From the NCBI GenBank assembly GCA_024364735.1, contig JAGFNQ010005241.1, positions 477,786-541,785 on the forward strand: 64,000 nt of DNA, in the 5' to 3' direction. This DNA comes from Boesenbergia rotunda (taxonomy: Eukaryota > Streptophyta > Magnoliopsida > Zingiberales > Zingiberaceae). This document shows positions 56,681 through 64,000 of this stretch, in pieces; positions within the stretch are counted from its first letter, which is position 1, and each line of letters opens with the position of its first letter. The position numbers and the translations under genes were made by a program. The notes beneath the pieces are model-generated. The model was not told the origin of the DNA. It did no database searches and saw nothing but the letters and a program-made list of their open reading frames with translations.

Positions 56681-58451
56681 GTAAAAAATGGAACTTTTAG
56701 TATAAGGCAAAGTCAGCTTTATTTTGGGTAAAAATTTCATGATACAACCTCACACACAAGATGGTGAATGTAAGTTCACGTATACTAGATAATGATTGAT
56801 GATATGAAAAACTTTCATATTCAATTTTCTTATTGCTTTAATGATCTTCTAACTTCTCATTGTTAATCTTTGTCGATTATTGGTTATATATGTCTTTATA
56901 TATCCTAAAATAGGTACTCATGTGATGTCTAAAATAGATATTTCTTCAATGAAGGAATGCCTAAGGCTTTGTTGAATCATTGGAAGTCGAGTGTTTGCAA
57001 AGAAAGTAGTTTTTTTTTTCATGTTTGATTGCACACATAAAAAATATCCCTATTTATTGTCTTTCTTAAAAGTTTAACTTATCTTTTCTGTATCACTGAA
57101 AATGTTTTTCAGTGCCTAAGAATATGTTTGTTCACTGTACGCTTAAAAATCATGGAAACTATTTTTGAAGAATTATTTCAAAAGCTAAAAAATGTAGGAA
57201 ACTATTTTCATAGAAGGAAATTGAACTTTATTTGCATAATGACTAGTGGTATCTTGAATTTGACCTTTTCATGGAAAGCTTGGACTCTCTTTGCACAGCT
57301 GGACATAAGAGCAGCTCTAGATTTCTTGTTAATAAGTGACAAGATATGCATTGGTCACTATGTTTTTCTATAATGCTCCATTGTTCTAGCAGGAAATATT
57401 GGAGGGAAATATTTGATAGTAAAAACACAGAAAACAATAACCTTGGTGATTGGTGGAGAAACCCATGGTTCTTCAATTTGGACTAGTTGGAATACACGTA
57501 CATGAAGGTTGAGATTTTAGCGGATTCTTTCCTTTCTTAAATGGGATTTAAACCCCAAATGTTAAAATAAAAGCTTATGTTCACATGGCTTCATTTCTGT
57601 TGTTAAGTGGTTTACTGGTTTAATGATTTTAATATTGATTTAGAGTAGGACAATAGATAAGAAAAAAGCTAGTGCACTATGACATTTACATTGCTAGATC
57701 TTTTTTGTTTAATTTTGTAAGTCTGCACTTTGCTGACCAAACTTAATTCAAGTTTGGTTTGTAAAAAACATGTGCATGATGGATCTGAAGTTTAGCCTGT
57801 TTTATTGTGCATCCTTGACTGGGTCTCCCAAATTTAACCAATACATCTTGTACAAGCTTCAGAAGTTTAACACACATTCATAAATTGGTCACAATAACAC
57901 CTTTTTTCTGGTTAAAACTGAGCTTGATGTTGCAATTTAAGTAATCTGTTTTTTTGGCATAAAATATGGGCAGCCCGGCATGTTTGATTAAATTTACTTT
58001 TATATATTCTGCTGGTTTCTTCTGTGTTCCTTCCTACACAAACACTTGATAGGTGGTTAATTAGATGACTTTCAGATAGTCAAACATTTGATAGGTGGTT
58101 AATTAGATGACTTTCAGATAGTATCACATAAGGCTTGTCTAATAATTGTTGTAGTGCCACTAATATATCCTAGTTGAATTAAACCACATCGTGTGCTTGG
58201 GGGTAGTCCAATTCAGTCCTTGCCAATACATGCGGATGACTTAAGATATTAGGTTATTTTCACTTTGAAAGACTAGAATTAGAGCGGAAGACGGGGAAGG
58301 AATAGTGGAGGTGGGGAGAGGAGGAAACAAGGTTATAATTGGGGTGTTGGGAAGGACAGAAATGAACAAATTATGCCTTGCTTCTCTCTCTTGTTCCACC
58401 ATAGATTGACTGACCTTTATGTGTCACATACTATTATCTATAGGTTGTTAT
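56681..58451 (+). other. Intron 3 of the isoamylase gene, proximal part
   Basis: Follows the GTAAAA donor at 56681. AT-rich, T-rich, no further isoamylase exon recognised (no CBM48 continuation such as the GPQGW-type motif). A 43-bp tandem duplication (TTGATAGGTGGTTAATTAGA...) lies at about 58022-58120. Confidence 0.5.
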
Positions 58452-59353
58452 TGTTGGACAATTTTGCCATAGATAGAGAGGGAAAATATTTTGAATTTAC
58501 AAAATTAAATTCAGACTTATCTGTTTAGTTGCCAAGCAAAGAAGGAGGAGCTTTCTGGGATGACTGAGTTGATTGGAAAATTGGGCCGCCTTGTACGGTC
58601 GATTGTCGAGTGTTGAGTTAGCCAACTGTCGAGTCATCCAATTGCCGAATCTGAGTGTCGACTCTGAGTGCCGAGTGTCGACTGTCGAGCCAACTAACTA
58701 TCGAATCCGAGTTCCTAATGAAAGATTTTGAGGCTTGTAGTGAACACAATTTCTTATTGTGGTCATAGGTCGTAGAGAACTGAGATAAAATCTGAAGGCT
58801 ATCACTAGTGGATCTGTCGAGCGGATGCAAGACAGAGAGGAAAATTTGAGAGAATGAAGGTGGATAGAGATCACTTTTCGTGCACTCTCCTACTCAAGAT
58901 TATGGCCTCCTCTTTTATAGGAGATCAGACCTTAGGCATCATTAAATGGTCAATTAATTACCATTTAATGCCTTTACTCAGCAGGATCAAAATGCCGAGA
59001 GGTTTTGGATACGCTATTAACATTAGTTAATGCATCCGTTATGCACTTGAGCAGGTAGATCTTGGTTCATTCTCTTGGAAAAATTTTGCCCTGGCAGATC
59101 TGACATTCGATGCGTGTAAGTCGTGCTCACACACGAGTCAACTTGGTTCAGTGCAATCTAAGCCCTGGATTTGCACCCCTATGCATCCATACGTGAGAGA
59201 AAGCCTCTCCCCTTATATTTGTTTACAACATACATGCATGAAATATAATATACCAACAATAAAATCATGAGACTCTCAATGTGGGACTAATAACCCATGC
59301 ACAATGGAGTCTCTTTCATCCATTTCTTATTGTTTCCATTTAAATTTCCAACA
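58452..59353 (-). repeat. Probable 3' LTR of the intronic Copia element
   Basis: 902 bp with TGTTGG...CAACA ends; the flanking minus-strand GCAGGGAT is a weak polypurine tract. The part 58565-58700 is rich in TGTCGAGT / GAGTGTCGACT words. With only one copy in view the boundaries are inferred. Confidence 0.6.
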
Positions 59354-61722
59354 ATCCCTGCATGAATGGAAATAAGGTATGTGATGACATTCACCAGTTG
59401 AATCTAGTACAGGATATGTAGGTTTTACCCTTTGAACCTTCTCTTGTGAAAATTTATTTGCTTACTCTTGATAGTAGACATGATGTCTTTGAACTGTTCT
59501 GTGTAAGCATTAATATATCTCACCCAAGATTCTTCCTGATACAACTCAGTTCTCATGAGTGTATTCGTTCTTGGCCATGAACACGCCTAATTTTGCTAGA
59601 AATTCTAAGAATTGTATCTCTAATTCTCTTTGAAGCAACCCTACTTCGTATTCCACATTATTTTACTGGATCATTAAAAGTTATGCGTTTAACTTCCGTC
59701 CTTCACTGATATATTGGGTCGTTCCCCCCACAGTGAGCAACTTTGTCGGTGCAGTTACTTAAGTTGTCTCTTTAAATCTAGTTCTTGGGATCTCCAGTCT
59801 GCATAGGTTGGGTTTCCTTTGCACTAACATTTCACATAAGCATTAAGCCTATCCCTTGCGACGAACTTGTGACTAACTCTCTGTTTACCCTTTGGTTAGC
59901 GAATCTACTAGGTTATTTCACATAGTCAACAGTGATAACTTCCGTTGAGAGTAGTTGTCTAAGAGTAGTTGTAGGATATCTCTTATAATGCAGTCTATAT
60001 TCACAAGTATACCTCAATAACCTTGTTATCCCTTTCGGATTACTTGTGTATTTACTCAGTTTACTTACTGCGCATGCTAAGTTAGGTCGTGTACAACTCA
60101 TCTTGTACATCAGACTTCCAATAACTTGAGAGTGCTTTATCTGAGAGATACTTTCTCCTCAATTATTTAATAGATGTGGACTCGTATTTATCAGCATTTG
60201 CGCCAACACAGTATCACTTTTGATGAATTTCTCAAGAATCTTGACCACTTAATGAGACTGACTAAAAACAAGTCCTTCTGTTATTTTAAGAATTTTGATT
60301 CCTGAATCATATCAGCTAGACCCATGTCGTTCATGTCAAATTTTTTTAGTGGATTTGATTATCTTATCATTACTTCCAATGATAAGTATGTCATCTATAT
60401 ATAGGCACAAGATGACATAGTCATTCTTTGTGACTTTCATATAGACATATTTATTACATTCATTAATTTTGAATCCACATTCCTTCATGCCATTATTAAA
60501 TTTTTCATACCACTGCTTTGGTGCTTATTTTAAGCGGTATAATGACTTCATAAATTTACAAACCTTGTTTTCCTACCCTGGGACCTAAAACGTTCAGATT
60601 GTTCTATATAGATTTTCTCTTCTAAATCCCCATTTAGAAAAGTTGTCTTTACATCTATCTGATGTATTTCCAGATTCGCGATGACCAACAATACTCTAAT
60701 GGAAGTTATTCTCGACACCGGAGAATACGTTTCAAAGTAATCAAGGTCTTTTCTTTGTCGGTAATCTTAAATTACCATTCTAGACTTGTACTTATTAATT
60801 ATGTCATCTAATTTAATTTTTTTTATTGAAAATCCACTTCCAACCTAGTGGTTTACTTTCCTAAGAATGATCTACAAGTTCCCAAGTGTGAATTTGTAAG
60901 ATAAAATCTATCTCAGATGTAATCACCTTTTTCAGCGAGGTCCATCCAAAGAGTTTACCGTGTTTTGAGTAACTTTGGGGCTCACTTTCCAATATAAAGT
61001 GATAAAATTCATTCTGTAGGATTTTTCACCTCATCTCTTTTACTTCGTCTGAGCTCAACCTCAACTGGTTCATCTTCTTTTTCCTCTTATGTTTCATATA
61101 TCCATTTTGAGGAACATGCTTCCTCTCGGGTCTTATACGAAAACACATGCTCAAAGAATAAAACATTTCTCGATTCTGTTATCGAGTTCTTGTGTATATC
61201 TGGATTTGTGACTCAATCATAAAAAATCGATAATGTGCATATCAAATAAATATACAATCAACAATTTTTGGTCCCATCTTAATCTTTTTCGAATCATACG
61301 CCAAAACTTTAGCAAGACATCTCCATATTCACAAATATTTGTAGGATGATTATCTTTCATTCCACAACTCATATGAGCTCTTATCTATTTTCTTTTGGAA
61401 CACCTTATTTAAAAGGTAATTACCTATTAACACAACTCCTCCCATATGAATTCTAGCACTGCAGAGCTCAATAGAAGAGCATTCATCATCTCTTTTAGAG
61501 TGTGATTCTTTCGCTCAACAACTCTAATTTGTTGAGGAGTATAAGGAGTTGTTTCATGCCTGATCTCATGTTCAGTACATAATTGAGCGAATGATGATAC
61601 ATATTCACTGTCTCGATCACTTTGAATCACTTTAATCTTTTTATTAAGTTGATTTTCAATCTCATTCTTATAGAGAACAACTTCTCTATAACTTCATCCT
61701 TATTTTTGAAAAGAAATACATA
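59354..61722 (-). pseudogene. Copia pol remnant (IN, RT, RNase H)
   Basis: On the minus strand, going downstream: integrase core with VIQSDRDSEYVSS and HETTPYTPQQIRVVERKNHTLKEM (61427-61630), then RT with DYFETYSPVSRITS and IHQIDVKTTFLNGDLEEKIY (about 60590-60740). The catalytic Y-I-D-D is at 60390-60401 (YIDDILIIGSN), and the RNase H entry is MSCTRPNLACAVSKLSKYTSNP (59913-60110). Integrase before RT defines Copia. Many stops and shifts separate the pieces; the element is old. The last ~550 bases before the LTR hold no readable protein. Confidence 0.85.
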
Positions 61723-61730
61723 ACTGAAAC

Positions 61731-62856
61731 CAAGGTTTAAAATATCGACCCGTGCCGAGGTTTCGGTCCTATACCGGAACGATACGGTTTCGGTATCGTA
61801 TCGTGCCGTGCCGGTACGGTTTCGGTAATTTTTTATTTATATATAATAATTATGAGATAAATATGTTTATTGTGTATAATTTAAAAATAAATCATATATT
61901 AATTTTATATAAGTTCTCAATTATTGAATAACTTAATATCGTTATAAAAATTAAATATAATTTACTTTAAAGAAAATTAATCTATCAATAACTCGAATTA
62001 AACCTTACCAAGTTACTAATACCAAAACTTTATATGTTCTGGAAAAAATGCTAAAAGTAAAAAGTTTAATATCAAAATATTTATGAATTCAAATTTCAAA
62101 TTTATTATAAGATAAAAAATATTATCTATAATAAATATATAAATTAACATAGAATAGAATCCTACTTTACATATAATAATTATATAAATTATTTATTTAT
62201 TCATTTAATGAATTATTAATTTAAATAATATATATTTAAAATGATAAAAATATCAGAATATTAATTAAATAATAAAACAAAAATATATATAATAATAAAA
62301 AAATATCAAAATATAAATATGATTTTTTAAAATTTTTTAAGGTTTTTTTAGATTTTTAATTTTTTATAGAATTTTTAAATAATATTTGAATCATTAAAAA
62401 TACTTTTCAGAAAATTAATTATTAAAATTTATTTAATTTTAAATATATTTTTAAATATTTTATTGAGATAAATATTTATGTGAGGAAATGTTTTATAAAC
62501 ATTTCCTCACACTCGCGAGCCGGTGCCCTAGCGCGCGAGCGAAGCGCAGGCGGAGGCTGCGTGTGCGGCCGGCAACGCAGGCGCCGTCCGGCGGTGCTTC
62601 CGGCGGCGCCGGAGGAGTCCGGCGACTCTTCCGGCAGCGCCGGAGGAGTATCGCGATGCCCCCGGCGACACAGGCGACGCGACGACGGCCACGCGCGTGG
62701 CGTTTCTTTGCGTTTTTTCGCGTTTTTTCCTTCGGCGCTGAACTCCTTGCCGCCTTCGCCCATCGCCGCGTGCCGCACTGTGCCGGTTTCGGATCTCCAG
62801 CGGAACGGTACGTATCGCCCCGTGCCGGACGGTACGGGACGAAACTTTAAACCATG
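61731..62856. mobile_element. Non-autonomous hAT-type element, 8-bp duplication ACTGAAAC
   Basis: Flanked by ACTGAAAC at 61723-61730 and 62857-62864. Ends are inverted: CAAGGTTTAAAATATCG on the left and CATGGTTTAAAGTTTCG on the right (reverse complement), each followed by CCCGT-CCG words. An 8-bp duplication and CA-starting ends fit hAT. The left half (61825-62480) is very AT-rich and the right half (62512-62850) very GC-rich; a perfect 14-bp hairpin at 62480-62510 marks the change. The long ORFs in the GC-rich half on both strands are composition artefacts. Confidence 0.82.
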
Positions 62857-62864
62857 ACTGAAAC

Positions 62865-64000
62865 ACCCTAACACTCTCTATGACTTGAACAAAATGTAAA
62901 TATCTGAAATTCAATTTTCATTTTTTTTGACTCAACTCCAAAGTCATGCATAACAAATAAGTTCATCTAACCATAGTAAATAATTATTCAAAGGATTATG
63001 ATGTACAACTGTCAATAAATAAAAGACCCAAAAATATTAGATTTGGTAGTATTTACCGGTATCTTCTAAGTCGGATTCCCTAACCCCTTTTACTAGATTT
63101 GGTAGTGTTCACCGGTATCTTCTAAGCCGGATTCCACAACCCCTTTACTAGATTTGATAGTGTTCACCGGCATCCTCTAAGCAGGATTTCACAACCCTTT
63201 TTCTCTTTTATTTGGTAAAAGAATTCCGGTATCCTCTAAGCTAGACTCTTTTATCCTTCAAATTGCCACAAACAATTCACATTACCAAACAAAACAGTTT
63301 ACTTTCGTGCATCAAAATCATTACTAAAAGTTAGGATAAACAAATTAAATATGCTTAGACATAAATAAAACAGAAACTTTTACTAAATAGTTGACTTTTC
63401 AAACGTCAAGATCATTACTAAAAGTTAGGATAAATAAATTAAAAGTGCTTAGACATAAATAACAAAAAGGAAAATTTTAGAGATACTGTCCGCCTCCCTC
63501 AACTTGCTCCGTAATAAAACAACAACTCACTTCTATCCTTCTCCAATCGTACCCTCCATCTCCACTCTCTTGACACTAATGATAGCAAGTCATCACACGA
63601 ACCCCTTCGACTCTCGACCAACCCACTGGACCGAACCCCTTCGTCTCCTCTCCACACATAACCCCACGCCATAACCAACCTCCCTCCCTTGCGACCATCT
63701 CATCTCACCCCACTCTCCATCCGACATAGTCCTCATCCCCTTCGATTCCAACCCTTTTCCTCGAAATTCCAGCAACTTCATAGCCACTCAAACCCCCTTC
63801 TCACGTCCCTACAACAACAGAGATTTCCAAAATTTCAGCATTAAAGATTTCAAGTAAAAAGGTCATCGAACTTCGTCAAAACGTTGAAACGATTGAAAAA
63901 AACGTACCCGTTAACAATAAGACATGCATAAATTTCAGCATCAAAGATTCCAAGTAAAAAAGTCATAGAACTTTGTCAAAACATTGCAACGATTGAAAAA
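62865..64000. other. Repeat-rich tail of the window, probably still intronic
   Basis: Three local tandem repeats: units of about 55-60 bp with TAGATTTGGTAGTGTTCACCGG at 63037-63245; a duplicated ~110-bp block with TCATTACTAAAAGTTAGGAT at about 63315-63475; and a duplicated ~105-bp block with AATTTCAGCATYAAAGATT at about 63831-64000. A pyrimidine-rich stretch with CCCTT/CTCC words is at 63480-63800. No gene recognised on either strand. Confidence 0.5.

Larger units (their letters stand above)
58452..63000 (-). mobile_element. Decayed Copia element in the isoamylase intron
   Basis: A probable 3' LTR (58452-59353, TGTTGG...CCAACA) is followed on the minus strand, going upstream, by pol fragments and then an unreadable part beyond about 62950. 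A hAT-type element interrupts it at 61731-62856. No 5' LTR is recognised before the window ends, so the right limit is approximate. It is oriented opposite to the host gene. Confidence 0.7.

Noticed and set aside
57128..57373. 81-codon ORF in the isoamylase intron as a further exon
   Set aside because: No similarity to CBM48 or GH13 motifs, and no suitable splice sites with matching phase recognised.
62476..62914. Four overlapping long ORFs rich in R, A, G, P on both strands
   Set aside because: They lie in a GC-rich segment of a hAT-type element, where stop codons are rare by composition. No domain or conserved pattern.
63593..63787. 64-codon minus-strand ORF
   Set aside because: G/R-rich reading of the pyrimidine-rich strand; no homology pattern and no supporting context.

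Overview
This window is eukaryotic nuclear DNA from a flowering plant with a large, repeat-rich genome. A monocot seems more likely than a eudicot, because the only host exon 1 is GC-rich and the repeats fit, but the sequence does not prove it. About 54 kb of the 64 kb is transposable elements nested in one another. The only host gene seen is the 5' end of a plastid isoamylase-type starch debranching enzyme (55934-56680, + strand). It has a G-box and TATA box upstream and an intron loaded with transposons downstream.

Layout. (1) 1-10327: a minus-strand Ty3/gypsy element of the Athila/Tat type, with a tRNA-Asp primer site and LTRs at 1-2635 and 8331-10327. It has no pol but carries a 27-residue-repeat acidic ORF. 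(2) 10328-15741: a plus-strand gag-only Copia element (family A). A second internal unit (15742 to about 18509) shares the middle LTR and carries a chimeric gag; a 370-bp foldback Mutator-type MITE sits at 17799-18168. (3) About 18510-37687: a minus-strand Athila/Tat-type element with decayed gag, PR, RT-RNase H and IN. It is interrupted at 18909-26990 by a minus-strand gag-only Copia element (family G) with 5-bp target duplications GTATC. (4) 37688-52840: a plus-strand Copia-like element (family C) with gag plus an extra, apparently spliced ORF. A solo LTR (family D, 38568-39878) lies at its 5' LTR/primer-site junction. Its 3' LTR is split by another gag-only element (family E, 45652-52667), which itself contains a solo LTR of an unrelated family (47953-50408). 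(5) 52841-54237: a truncated hAT transposase gene. (6) 54238-55933: AT-rich intergenic DNA and promoter. (7) From 55934: the host gene, with a decayed minus-strand Copia element (from 58452) and a 1.1-kb hAT-type element (61731-62856) downstream, probably inside intron 3.

How the parts work together. The A, B, C, E and G elements look like Sirevirus-type Copia elements: initiator-Met primer site, AAAAAGGGGGAGAT polypurine tract, and a large gag with zinc knuckles and a coiled coil. All lack protease, integrase and reverse transcriptase in this window, so they must have been mobilised in trans. The most unusual signal is in their non-coding DNA. Each LTR family carries its own array of short dyads or hairpins (CAGTCGACTG pairs, AATCGATT pairs, GATCGGTC/GACCGATC pairs). 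A second class of 17-20 nt hairpins keeps its loop but changes both stem arms together, including G-T pairs. This looks like selection on a structure or a protein-bound dyad rather than random repetition.

Limits: boundaries come from reading LTR ends, primer sites and target duplications by eye. Family names rest on recognised motifs, not on database searches.
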